NCBI RefSeq assembly: GCF_051014685.1
Contig: NW_027479284.1
Span: forward strand, 100,893 to 164,892
Length of the DNA stretch: 64,000 bases
Direction: 5' to 3'
Source of the DNA: Ptiloglossa arizonensis
Lineage: Eukaryota > Arthropoda > Insecta > Hymenoptera > Colletidae
The notes below the pieces were generated by a model. It was given only the letters and a program-made list of their open reading frames with translations, was not told the origin of the DNA and did no database searches. How positions within the stretch are numbered: the first letter of the stretch is position 1; the number at the start of each line of letters is the position of its first letter. A program made the translations under genes and the position numbers. Of the stretch, positions 1 through 10,621 are shown in pieces.

Positions 1-59
1 AGCAGAATTGCGAAAAATTGTATGCCTTCTCAACCATTTCTTGGCTTCAAATTCCCATA

Positions 60-67
60 TCTCGCGA
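60..67. other. TCTCGCGA motif with palindromic TCGCGA core (one example; nearly every monomer)
   Basis: Offsets 58-65 of almost every monomer read TCTCGCGA, with the 6-bp palindrome TCGCGA (an NruI site). It is one of the two most conserved blocks. Exceptions seen: 'tgacgcga' in H monomers, 'tgtcgcga' in H' monomers, 'tctcccga' (18,469, 51,564 and 52,094) and 'tctggcga' (25,016). Its role, if any, is unknown. Confidence 0.6.
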
Positions 68-117
68 ACGGATTGACCTAACCCAAAAATTCCTGTTGCT
101 TGTGAAAGTAGAAACTC

Positions 118-134
118 GCCCGATTACAACGGTA
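118..134 (-). other. CENP-B-box-like 17-bp motif (one example; present in nearly every monomer)
   Basis: The plus strand reads GCCCGATTACAACGGTA at monomer offsets 116-132. The CENP-B box core is NTTCGNNNNANNCGGGN, whose reverse complement is NCCCGNNTNNNNCGAAN. The motif matches CCCG, T and CG, and misses only the AA, so 7 of 9 core bases agree. It lies in one of the two least variable parts of the monomer. Rare variants break it: 'tccg' near 39,580 and 'cccaatt' near 56,220. CENP-B is a mammalian protein, although related pogo-like transposase-derived proteins exist elsewhere, so binding is speculative and the partial match could be chance. Confidence 0.35.
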
Positions 135-1064
135 TGTGTATTTTTTCCCTAGCCCATTCTGGTTAAGCGTTTGGAGCAGCAGAATTGCGAAAAATGTTTT
201 GCCTTCTCAACCATTTCTTGGCTTCAAACTCCCATATCTCGCGAACGGATTAACCTAACCCAAAAATTCCTATTGCATCTGAAAGTAGAAACTCGCCCGA
301 TTACAACGGTAGGTGTATTTTTTCCCTAGGCCATTCTGGTTAAGCGTTTGGAGCAGTAGAAGTGCGAAAACTTTGTTCTCTTCTTAACCATTTCTTAGCT
401 TCAAACTCCCATATCTCGCGAACGGATTGACCTAACGCAAAAATTCCTATTGCATCTGAAAGTAGAAACTCGCCCGATTACAACGGTAGGTGTATTTTTT
501 CCCTAGGCCATTCTGGTTAAGCGTTTGGAGCAGTAGAAGTGCGAAAACTTTGTTCTCTTCTTAACCATTTCTTAGCTTCAAACTCCCATATCTCGCGAAC
601 GGATTGACCTAACCCAAAAATTCCTATTGCATCTGAAAGTAGAAACTCGCCCGATTACAACGGTATGTGTATTTTTTGCCTAGGCCTTTCTGGTTAAGCG
701 TTTGAGTCAGCAGAATTGCGAAAAATTGTATGCCTTCTCAACCATTTCTTGGCTTCAAATTCCTGTATCTCGCGAACGGATTGACCTAACCCAAAAATTC
801 CTGTTGCGTGTGAAAGTAGAAACTCGCCCGATTACAACGGTATGTGTATTTTTTCCCTAGCCCATTCTGGTTAAGCGTTTGGAGCAGCAGAATTGCGAAA
901 AATTTGTTGTCTTCTCAACCATTTCTTAGCTTCAAAGTCCCATATCTCGCGAACGGATTGACCAAACCCAAAAATTCCTGCTGCGCCAGAAAGTAGAAAC
1001 TCGCCCGATTACAACGGTATGTGTATTTTTTCCCTAGGCCATTCTGGTTAAGCGTTTGGAGCAG

Positions 1065-2303
1065 CAGAATTGCGAAAAATGTTTTACCTTCTCAACCATT
1101 TCTTGGCTTCAAACTCCCATATCTCGCGAACGGATTAACCTAACCCAAAAATTCCTATTGCATCTGAAAGTAGAAACTCGCCCGATTACAACGGTAGGTG
1201 TATTTTTTCCCTAGGCCATTCTGGTTAAGCGTTTAGAGCAGCAGAAGTGCGAAAACTTTGTTCTCTTCTTAACCATTTCTTAGCTTCAAACTCCCATATC
1301 TCGCGAACGGATTGACCTAACCCAAAAATTCCTGTTGCGTGTGAAAGTAGAAACTCGCCCGATTACAACGGTATGTGTATTTTTTCCCTAGCCCATTCTG
1401 GTTAAGCGTTTGGAACAGCAGAATTGCGAAAAATTTGTTGTCTTCTCAACCATTTCTTAGCTTCAAAGTCCCATATCTCGCGAACGGATTGACCAAACCC
1501 AAAAATTCCTGCTGCGCCAGAAGGTTGAAACTCGCCCGATTACAACGGTATGTGTATTTTTTCCCTAGGCCATTCTGGTTAAGCGTTTGGAGCAGCAGAA
1601 TTGCGAAAAATGTTTTGCCTTCTCAACCATTTCTTGACTTCAAACTCCCATACCTCGCGAACGGATTGACCTAACCCAAAAATTCCTATTGCATCTGAAA
1701 GTAGAAACTCGCCCGATTACAACGGTATGTGTATTTTTTCCCTAGGCCTTTCTGGTTAAGCGTTTGGGTCTGCAGAATTGCGAAAAATTTTTTGCCTTCT
1801 CAACCATTTCTTGGCTTCAAACTCCCATATCTCGCGAACGGATTGACCTAATCCAAAAATTCCTGTTGCATCGGAAAGTAGAAACTCGCCCGATTACAAC
1901 GGTATGTGTATTTTTTCCATAGCCCATTCTGGTTAAGCGTTTGGAGCAGCAGAATTGCGAAAAATTGTATGCCTTCTCAACCATTTCTTGGCTTCAAATT
2001 CCCATATCTCGCGAACGGATTGACCTAACCCAAAAATTCCTGTTGCGTGTGAAAGTAGAAACTCGCCCGATAACAACGGTATGTGTATTTTTTCCCTAGG
2101 CCTTTCTGGTTAAGCGTTTGAGTCAGCAGAATTGCGAAAAATTGTATGCCTTCTCAACCATGTCTTAGCTTCAAAGTCCCATATCTCGCGAACGGATTGA
2201 CCAAACCCAAAAATTCCTGCTGCGCCAGAAAGTAGAAACTCGCCCGATTACAACGGTATGTGTAATTTTTCCCTAGGCCATTCTGGTTAAGCGTTTGGAG
2301 CAG
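1065..2303 (+). repeat. 7-mer higher-order repeat, copy 1 (1239 bp)
   Basis: The monomer order is E-F-B-D-A-C-X, where X starts like C ('aattgtatgcc') and continues like B ('aaagtccc', 'gaccaaaccc'). The unit is repeated immediately at 2304-3542, exactly 1239 bp (7 x 177) away. Private variants shared by both copies prove common origin: 'tgcatcggaaag' in A, 'cccgataacaacgg' in C, and 'aaccatgtctta' in X. Copy-specific changes are few, for example 'aaggttgaaac' near 1521 and 'catacctcg' near 1648. Confidence 0.92.
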
Positions 2304-3542
2304 CAGAATTGCGAAAAATGTTTTACCTTCTCAACCATTTCTTGGCTTCAAACTCCCATATCTCGCGAACGGATTAACCTAACCCAAAAATTCCTATTGC
2401 ATCTGAAAGTAGAAACTCGCCCGATTACAACGGTAGGTGTATTTTTTCCCTAGGCCATTCTGGTTAAGCGTTTAGAGCAGCAGAAGTGCGAAAACTTTGT
2501 TCTCTTCTTAACCATTTCTTAGCTTCAAACTCCCATATCTCGCGAACGGATTGACCTAACCCAAAAATTCCTGTTGCGTGTGAAAGTAGAAACTCGCCCG
2601 ATTACAACGGTATGTGTATTTTTTCCCTAGCCCATTCTGGTTAAGCGTTTGGAACAGCAGAATTGCGAAAAATTTGTTGTCTTCTCAACCATTTCTTAGC
2701 TTCAAAGTCCCATATCTCGCGAACGGATTGACCAAACCCAAAAATTCCTGCTGCGCCAGAAGGTAGAAACTCGCCCGATTACAACGGTATGTGTATTTTT
2801 TCCCTAGGCCATTCTGGTTAAGCGTTTGGAGCAGCAGAATTGCGAAAAATGTTTTGCCTTCTCAACCATTTCTTGGCTTCAAACTCCCATATCTCGCGAA
2901 CGGATTGACCTAACCCAAAAATTCCTATTGCATCTGAAAGTAGAAACTCGCCCGATTACAACGGTATGTGTATTTTTTCCCTAGGCCTTTCTGGTTAAGC
3001 GTTTGATTCTGCAGAATTGCGAAAAATTTTTTGCCTTCTCAACCATTTCTTGGCATCAAACTCCCATATCTCGCGAACGGATTGACCTAATCCAAAAATT
3101 CCTGTTGCATCGGAAAGTAGAAACTCGCCCGATTACAACGGTATGTGTATTTTTTCCATAGCCCATTCTGGTTAAGCGTTTGGAGCAGCAGAATTGCGAA
3201 AAATTGTATGCCTTCTCAACCATTTCTTGGCTTCAAATTCCCATATCTCGCGAACGGATTGACCTAACCCAAAAATTCCTGTTGCGTGTGAAAGTAGAAA
3301 CTCGCCCGATAACAACGGTATGTGTATTTTTTCCCTAGGCCTTTCTGGTTAAGCGTTTGAGTCAGCAGAATTGCGAAAAATTGTATGCCTTCTCAACCAT
3401 GTCTTAGCTTCAAAGTCCCATATCTCGCGAACGGATTGACCAAACCCAAAAATTCCTGCTGCGCCAGAAAGTAGAAACTCGCCCGATTACAACGGTATGT
3501 GTATTTTTTCCCTAGGCCATTCTGGTTAAGCGTTTGGAGCAG
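2304..3542 (+). repeat. 7-mer higher-order repeat, copy 2 (1239 bp)
   Basis: Same E-F-B-D-A-C-X order as 1065-2303 with the same private variants. It differs at a handful of positions, such as 'gattctgcag' at the D/A junction near 3004, where copy 1 has 'gggtctgcag'. A third copy starts at 3543 (E, F) and is then interrupted by a different monomer succession. Confidence 0.92.
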
Positions 3543-4604
3543 CAGAATTGCGAAAAATGTTTTACCTTCTCAACCATTTCTTGGCTTCAAACTCCCATAC
3601 CTCGCGAACGGATTAACCTAACCCAAAAATTCCTATTGCATCTGAAAGTAGAAACTCGCCCGATTACAACGGTAGGTGTATTTTTTCCCTAGGCCATTCT
3701 GGTTAAGCGCTTGGAGCAGCAGAAGTGCGAAAACTTTGTTCTCTTCTTAACCATTTCTTAGCTTCAAACTCCCATATCTCGCGAACGGATTGACGTAACC
3801 CAAAAATTCCTATTGCATTTGAAAGTAGAAACTCGCCCGATTACAACGGTACGTGAATTTTTCCCTTAGGCCATTCTGGTTAAGCGATTGGAGCAGCAGA
3901 AGTGCGAAAAATTTATTGTCTTGTCAACCATTTCTTAGCTTCAAACTCCCATATCTCGCGAACGGATTGACCTAACCCAAAAATTCCTGCTGCGCCAGAA
4001 AGTAGAAACTCGCCCGATTACAACGGTATGTGTATTTTTTCCCTAGCCCATTCTGGTTAAACGTTTGGAACAGCAGAATTGCGAAAAATTTGTTGTCTTC
4101 TCAACCATTTCTTAGCTTCAAAGTCCCATATCTCGCGAACGGATTGACCTAACCCAAAAATTCCTATTGCATCTGAAAGTAGGAACTCGCCCGATTACAA
4201 CGGTATGTGTATTTTTTCCCTAGGCCATTCTGGTTAAGCGTTTGGAGCAGCAGAATTGCGAAAAATTTTTTGCCTTGGCAACCATTTCTTGGCTTCAAAC
4301 TCCCATATCTCGCGAACGGATTGACCTAATCCAAAAATTCCTGCTGCGCCAGAAGGTAGAAACTCGCCCGATTACAACGGTATGTGTATTTTTTCCCTAG
4401 GCCATTCTGGTTAAGCGTTTGGAGCAGCAGAATTGCGAAAAATGTTTTGCCTTCTCAACCATTTCTTGGCTTCAAACTCCCATATCTCGCGAACGGATTG
4501 ACCTAACCCAAAAATTCCTATTGCATCTGAAAGTAGAAACTCGCCCGATTACAACGGTATGTGTATTTTTTCCCTAGGCCTTTCTGGTTAAGCGTTTGGG
4601 TCTG
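3543..4604 (+). repeat. Mosaic block of six monomers with irregular types
   Basis: After E (3543) and F (3720) come three monomers that mix diagnostic bases. The unit at 3897 begins like F ('cagaagtgcg') but continues with 'ttattgtcttg' and ends like B. The unit at 4074 is G-like without the 'ggacattc' end. The unit at 4251 begins like A ('attttttgcc', with the private 'cttggcaacc'), carries 'gacctaatcc' and then switches to the B segment 'ctgctgcgccag'. The last unit (4428) is D. This is the least regular part of the left end and probably holds several old recombination or conversion junctions. Confidence 0.7.
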
Positions 4605-6196
4605 CAGAATTGCGAAAAATTTTTTGCGTTCTCAACCATTTCTTGGCATCAAACTCCCATATCTCGCGAACGGATTGACCTAATCCAAAAATTCCTGTTG
4701 CATCTGAAAGTAGAAACTCGCCCGATTACAACGGTATGTGTATTTTTTCCATAGCCCACTCTGGTTAAGCGTTTGGAGCAGCAGAATTGCGAAAAATTGT
4801 ATGCCTTCTCAACCATTTCTTGGCTTCAAATTCCCATATCTCGCGAACGGATTGACCTAACCCAAAAATTCCTGTTGCGTGTGAAAGTAGAAACTCGCCC
4901 GATTACAACGGTATGTGTATTTTTTCCCTAGCCCATTCTGGTTAAGCGTTTGGAGCAGCAGAATTGCGAAAAATGTTTTGCCTTCTCAACCATTTCTTGG
5001 CTTCAAACTCCCATATCTCGCGAACGGATTAACCTAACCCAAAAATTCCTATTGCATCTGAAAGTAGAAACTCGCCCGATTACAACGGTAGGTGTATTTT
5101 TTCCCTAGGCCATTCTGGTTAAGCGTTTGGAGCAGTAGAAGTGCGAAAACTTTGTTCTCTTCTTAACCATTTCTTAGCTTCAAACTCCCATATCTCGCGA
5201 ACGGATTGACCTAACCCAAAAATTCCTATTGCATCTGAAAGTAGAAACTCGCCCGATTACAACGGTAGGTGTATTTTTTCCCTAGGCCATTCTGGTTAAG
5301 CGTTTGGAGCAGTAGAAGTGCGAAAACTTTGTTCTCTTCTTAACCATTTCTTAGCTTCAAACTCCCATATCTCGCGAACGGATTGACCTAACCCAAAAAT
5401 TCCTATTGCATCTGAAAGTAGAAACTCGCCCGATTACAACGGTATGTGTATTTTTTGCCTAGGCCTTTCTGGTTAAGCGTTTGAGTCAGCAGAATTGCGA
5501 AAAATTGTATGCCTTCTCAACCATTTCTTGGCTTCAAATTCCTGTATCTCGCGAACGGATTGACCTAACCCAAAAATTCCTGTTGCGTGTGAAAGTAGAA
5601 ACTCGCCCGATTACAACGGTATGTGTATTTTTTCCCTAGCCCATTCTGGTTAAGCGTTTGGAGCAGCAGAATTGCGAAAAATGTTTTACCTTCTCAACCA
5701 TTTCTTGGCTTCAAACTCCCATATCTCGCGAACGGATTAACCTAACCCAAAAATTCCTATTGCATCTGAAAGTAGAAACTCGCCCGATTACAACGGTAGG
5801 TGTATTTTTTCCCTAGGCCATTCTGGTTAAGCGTTTAGAGCAGCAGAAGTGCGAAAACTTTGTTCTCTTCTTAACCATTTTTAGCTTCAAACTCCCATAT
5901 CTCGCGAACGGATTGACCTAACCCAAAAATTCCTGTTGCGTGTGAAAGTAGAAACTCGCCCGATTACAACGGTATGTGTATTTTTTCCCTAGCCCATTCT
6001 GGTTAAGCGTTTGGAACAGCAGAATTGCGAAAAATTTGTTGTCTTCTCAACCATTTCTTAGCTTCAAAGTCCCATATCTCGCGAACGGATTGACCTAACC
6101 CAAAAATTCCTATTGCATCTGAAAGTAGGAACTCGCCCGATTACAACGGTATGTGTATTTTTTCCCTAGGACATTCTGGTTAAGCGTTTGGATCAG
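4605..6196 (+). repeat. 9-mer higher-order repeat, copy 1 (1592 bp)
   Basis: The order is A-C-E-F-F-C'-E-F-G. The segment from the 'cttggcatcaaac' of the first unit onward is repeated 1592 bp downstream at 6197-7789. The copy is one base short because the F monomer starting at 5844 lacks a C ('aaccatttttagc' near 5880), which the second copy retains. The private 'cctgtatctcgcg' variant in C' and the 'tttacc' variant in the following E are shared. Confidence 0.9.
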
Positions 6197-6373
6197 CAGA
6201 ATTGCGAAAAATTGTATGCCTTCTCAACCATTTCTTGGCATCAAACTCCCATATCTCGCGAACGGATTGACCTAATCCAAAAATTCCTGTTGCATCTGAA
6301 AGTAGAAACTCGCCCGATTACAACGGTATGTGTATTTTTTCCATAGCCCACTCTGGTTAAGCGTTTGGAGCAG
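6197..6373 (+). repeat. C/A hybrid monomer at the 9-mer duplication junction
   Basis: The unit opens like the C that normally follows G ('ggatcag' and 'aattgtatgcc') and then switches to A-type bases ('cttggcatcaaac', 'gacctaatcc', 'ttccatagccc'). The switch lies between about 6213 and 6238. It sits exactly where the second copy of the 9-mer begins, as expected for the breakpoint of an unequal crossover between a C and an A monomer. Confidence 0.8.
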
Positions 6374-7789
6374 CAGAATTGCGAAAAATTGTATGCCTTC
6401 TCAACCATTTCTTGGCTTCAAATTCCCATATCTCGCGAACGGATTGACCTAACCCAAAAATTCCTGTTGCGTGTGAAAGTAGAAACTCGCCCGATTACAA
6501 CGGTATGTGTATTTTTTCCCTAGCCCATTCTGGTTAAGCGTTTGGAGCAGCAGAATTGCGAAAAATGTTTTGCCTTCTCAACCATTTCTTGGCTTCAAAC
6601 TCCCATATCTCGCGAACGGATTAACCTAACCCAAAAATTCCTATTGCATCTGAAAGTAGAAACTCGCCCGATTACAACGGTAGGTGTATTTTTTCCCTAG
6701 GCCATTCTGGTTAAGCGTTTGGAGCAGTAGAAGTGCGAAAACTTTGTTCTCTTCTTAACCATTTCTTAGCTTCAAACTCCCATATCTCGCGAACGGATTG
6801 ACCTAACCCAAAAATTCCTATTGCATCTGAAAGTAGAAACTCGCCCGATTACAACGGTAGGTGTATTTTTTCCCTAGGCCATTCTGGTTAAGCGTTTGGA
6901 GCAGTAGAAGTGCGAAAACTTTGTTCTCTTCTTAACCATTTCTTAGCTTCAAACTCCCATATCTCGCGAACGGATTGACCTAACCCAAAAATTCCTATTG
7001 CATCTGAAAGTAGAAACTCGCCCGATTACAACGGTATGTGTATTTTTTGCCTAGGCCTTTCTGGTTAAGCGTTTGAGTCAGCAGAATTGCGAAAAATTGT
7101 ATGCCTTCTCAACCATTTCTTGGCTTCAAATTCCTGTATCTCGCGAACGGATTGACCTAACCCAAAAATTCCTGTTGCGTGTGAAAGTAGAAACTCGCCC
7201 GATTACAACGGTATGTGTATTTTTTCCCTAGCCCATTCTGGTTAAGCGTTTGGAGCAGCAGAATTGCGAAAAATGTTTTACCTTCTCAACCATTTCTTGG
7301 CTTCAAACTCCCATATCTCGCGAACGGATTAACCTAACCCAAAAATTCCTATTGCATCTGAAAGTAGAAACTCGCCCGATTACAACGGTAGGTGTATTTT
7401 TTCCCTAGGCCATTCTGGTTAAGCGTTTAGAGCAGCAGAAGTGCGAAAACTTTGTTCTCTTCTTAACCATTTCTTAGCTTCAAACTCCCATATCTCGCGA
7501 ACGGATTGACCTAACCCAAAAATTCCTGTTGCGTGTGAAAGTAGAAACTCGCCCGATTACAACGGTATGTGTATTTTTTCCCTAGCCCATTCTGGTTAAG
7601 CGTTTGGAACAGCAGAATTGCGAAAAATTTGTTGTCTTCTCAACCATTTCTTAGCTTCAAAGTCCCATATCTCGCGAACGGATTGACCTAACCCAAAAAT
7701 TCCTATTGCATCTGAAAGTAGGAACTCGCCCGATTACAACGGTATGTGTATTTTTTCCCTAGGACATTCTGGTTAAGCGTTTGGATCAG
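6197..7789 (+). repeat. 9-mer higher-order repeat, copy 2 (1593 bp)
   Basis: Same monomer order as 4605-6196, except that its first monomer is a C/A hybrid (see 6197-6373). It is followed at 7790 by an ordinary C monomer after G, as normally seen after G elsewhere. The tandem pair is what one misaligned exchange between two chromatids would leave. Confidence 0.9.
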
Positions 7790-8143
7790 CAGAATTGCGA
7801 AAAATTGTATGCCTTCTCAACCATTTCTTGGCTTCAAATTCCCATATCTCGCGAACGGATTGACCTAACCCAAAAATTCCTGTTGCGTGTGAAAGTAGAA
7901 ACTCGCCCGATTACAACGTTATGTGTATTTTTTCCCTAGCCCATTCTGGTTAAGCGTTTGGAGCAGCAGAATTGCGAAAAATTTGTTGTCTTCTCAACCA
8001 TTTCTTAGCTTCAAAGTCCCATATCTCGCGAACGGAATGACCTAACCCAAAAATTCCTATTGCATCTGAAAGTAGAAACTCGCCCGATTACAACGGTATT
8101 TGTATTTTTTCCCTAGCCCATTCTGGTTAAGCGTTTGGAGCAG
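7790..8143 (+). repeat. C monomer and a B/D-like hybrid monomer
   Basis: The C unit carries 'acgttatgtg'. The next unit (7967) starts like B ('tttgttgtc', 'aaagtccc') but has the private 'cggaatgacc', then the D-type 'ctattgcatctg', and ends in 'ggtatttgtat'. That last variant is otherwise seen only just before B* monomers or in a few C units of this half. Confidence 0.7.
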
Positions 8144-9913
8144 AAGAATTGCGAAAAATTTGTTGTCTTCTCAACCATTTCTTAGCTTCAAAGTCCCATA
8201 TCTCGCGAACGGATTGACAAAACCCAAAAATTCCTGCTGCGCCAGAAAGTGGAAACTCGCCCGATTACAACGGTATGTGTATTTTTTCCCTAGGCCATTC
8301 TGGTTAACCGTTTGGAGCAGCAGAATTGCGAAAAATGTTTTACCTTCTCAACCATTTCTTGGCTTCAAACTCCCATATCTCGCGAACGGATTAACCTAAC
8401 CCAAAAATTCCTATTGCATCTGAAAGTAGAAACTCGCCCGATTACAACGGTAGGTGTATTTTTTCCCTAGGCCATTCTGGTTAAGCGTTTAGAGCAGCAG
8501 AAGTGCGAAAACTTTGTTCTCTTCTTAACCATTTCTTAGCTTCAAACTCCCATATCTCGCGAACGGATTGACCTAACCCAAAAATTCCTATTGCATCTGA
8601 AAGTAGAAACTCGCCCGATTACAACGGTATGTGTCTTTTTTCCCTAGCCCATTCTGGTTAAGCGTTTGGAACAGCAGAATTGCGAAAAATTTGTTGTCTT
8701 CTCAACCATTTCTTAGCTTCAAAGTCCCATATCTCGCGAACGGATTGACCTAACCCAAAAATTCCTATTGCATCTGAAAGTAGGAACTCGCCCGATTACA
8801 ACGGTATGTGTATTTTTTCCCTAGGACATTCTGGTTAAGCGTTTGGATCAGCAGAATTGCGAAAAATTGTATGCCTTCTCAACCATTTCTTGGCTTCAAA
8901 TTCCCATATCTCGCGAACGGATTGACCTAACCCAAAAATTCCTGTTGCGTGTGAAAGTAGAAACTCACCCGATTACAACGTTATGTGTATTTTTTCCCTA
9001 GCCCATTCTGGTTAAGCGTTTGGAGCAGCAGAATTGCGAAAAATTTGTTGTCTTCTCAACCATTTCTTAGCTTCAAAGTCCCATATCTCGCGAACGGATT
9101 GACCAAACCCAAAAATTCCTGCTGCGCCAGAAGGTAGAAACTCGCCCGATTACAACGGTATGTGTATTTTTTCCCTAGGCCATTCTGGTTAAGCGTTTGG
9201 AGCAGCAGAATTGCGAAAAATGTTTTGCCTTCTCAACCATTTCTTGGCTTCAAACTCCCATATCTCGCGAACGGATTGACCTAACCCAAAAATTCCTATT
9301 GCATCTGAAAGTAGAAACTCGCCCGATTACAACGGTATGTGTATTTTTTCCCTAGGCCTTTCTGGTTAAGCGTTTGGGTCTGCAGAATTGCGAAAAATTT
9401 TTTGCCTTCTCAACCATTTCTTGGCATCAAACTCCCATATCTCGCGAACGGATTGACCTAATCCAAAAATTCCTGTTGCATCTGAAAGTAGAAACTCGAC
9501 CGATTACAACGGTATGTGTATTTTTTCCATAGCCCATTCTGGTTAAGCGTTTGGAGCAGCAGAATTGCGAAAAATTGTATGCCTTCTCAACCATTTCTTG
9601 GCTTCAAATTCCCATATCTCGCGAACGGATTGACCTAACCCAAAAATTCCTATTGCATCTGAAAGTAGAAACTCGCCGAATTACAACGGTATGTGTATTT
9701 TTTCCCTAGGCCTTTCTGGTTAAGCGTTTGAGTCAGCAGAATTGCGAAAAATTGTATCCCTTCTCAACCATTTCTTAGCTTCAAAGTCCCATATCTCGCG
9801 AACGGATTGACCAAACCCAAAAATTCCTGCTGCGCCAGAAAGTAGAAACTCGCCCGATTACAACGGTATTTGTATTTTTTCCCTAGCCCATTCTGGTTAA
9901 GCGTTTGGAGCAG
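8144..9913 (+). repeat. 10-mer block with B* start (1770 bp)
   Basis: The order is B*-E-F-G-C-B-D-A-C-(C/B). The B* monomer has 'gcagaagaattgcg', 'gacaaaaccc' and 'agtggaaac'. The next B* starts exactly 1770 bp downstream at 9914 with the same three markers, followed by E-G-C (9914-10621). The second copy is therefore partial and lacks the F unit. The C unit starting at 9560 has the private 'cgccgaatt', and the C/B unit starting at 9737 has 'ttgtatccc'. Confidence 0.8.
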
Positions 9914-10621
9914 AAGAATTGCGAAAAATTTGTTGTCTTCTCAACCATTTCTTAGCTTCAAAGTCCCATATCTCGCGAACGGATTGACAAAACCCAAAAA
10001 TTCCTGCTGCGCCAGAAAGTGGAAACTCGCCCGATTACAACGGTATGTGTATTTTTTCCCTAGGCCATTCTGGTTAACCGTTTGGAGAAGCAGAATTGCG
10101 AAAAATGTTTTGCCTTCTCAACCATTTCTTGGCTTCAAACTCCCATATCTCGCGAACGGATTAACCTAACCCAAAAATTCCTATTGCATCTGAAAGTAGA
10201 AACTCGCCCGATTACAACGGTATGTGTATTTTTTCCCTAGCCCATTCTGGTTAAGCGTTTGGAACAGCAGAATTGCGAAAAATTTGTTGTCTTCTCAACC
10301 ATTTCTAAGCTTCAAAGTCCCATATCTCGCGAACGGATTGACCTAACCCAAAAATTCCTATTGCATCTGAAAGTAGGAACTCGCCCGATTACAACGGTAT
10401 GTGTATTTTTTCCCTAGGACATTCTGGTTAAGCGTTTGGATCAGCAGAATTGCGAAAAATTGTATGCCTTCTCAACCATTTCTTGGCTTCAAATTCCCAT
10501 ATCTCGCGAACGGATTGACCTAACCCTAAAATTCCTGTTGCGTGTGAAAGTAGAAACTCGCCCGATTACAACGGTATGTGTATTTTTTCCCTAGCCCATT
10601 CTGGTTAAGCGTTTGGAGCAG
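9914..10621 (+). repeat. Partial copy B*-E-G-C leading into the variable HOR array
   Basis: B* and E copy the units at 8144-8497, with 'ggagaagcag' at the start of E. The F monomer expected next is absent, so E is followed directly by G ('gtaggaactc') and then by C. The C unit contains the private 'aaccctaaaattcc' near 10,525. Confidence 0.8.

Larger units (their letters stand above)
3..179 (+). repeat. Reference monomer (first complete unit, type C)
   Basis: I use this unit to define the register (offset 1 = first base of 'cagaattgcg'). Variation between types clusters in four stretches: offsets about 16-25 (after the A5 run), 41-51, 72-106 (the 'gacctaaccc' segment and the 'ctattgcatctg' segment) and 145-177 (the 'ccctaggcc' segment and the junction with the next unit). 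Two stretches are nearly invariant: about 53-71 (around TCTCGCGA) and about 107-131 (around 'gcccgattacaacgg'). Short A or T runs lie at offsets 11-15, 83-87 and 139-144. There are about 8 CpGs per unit. The phase chosen is arbitrary because the array is continuous. Confidence 0.95.
3..887 (+). repeat. Five-monomer block C-E-F-F-C', first of three copies
   Basis: This block recurs at 4782-5666 and 6374-7258. All three contain two successive F monomers ('gtgcgaaaactttg') and a C' monomer with the private variant 'cctgtatctcgcg'. Copy 1 differs by scattered substitutions, such as 'tgttgcttgtg' near 97 and 'gacctaacgc' near 430. It is followed by a B monomer (888-1064) instead of the E that follows in the other copies, so only part of the larger unit is shared. 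Confidence 0.85.

Noticed and set aside
139..152. T6 run followed by 'ccctag' as a transcription terminator
   Set aside because: It occurs in every monomer and is not preceded by a stem; it is part of the repeat.
3843..3880. Possible indel in 'acgtgaatttttcccttagg'
   Set aside because: Base count shows this variant is the same length as the normal segment; it is a set of substitutions or compensating shifts, and the register is unchanged.
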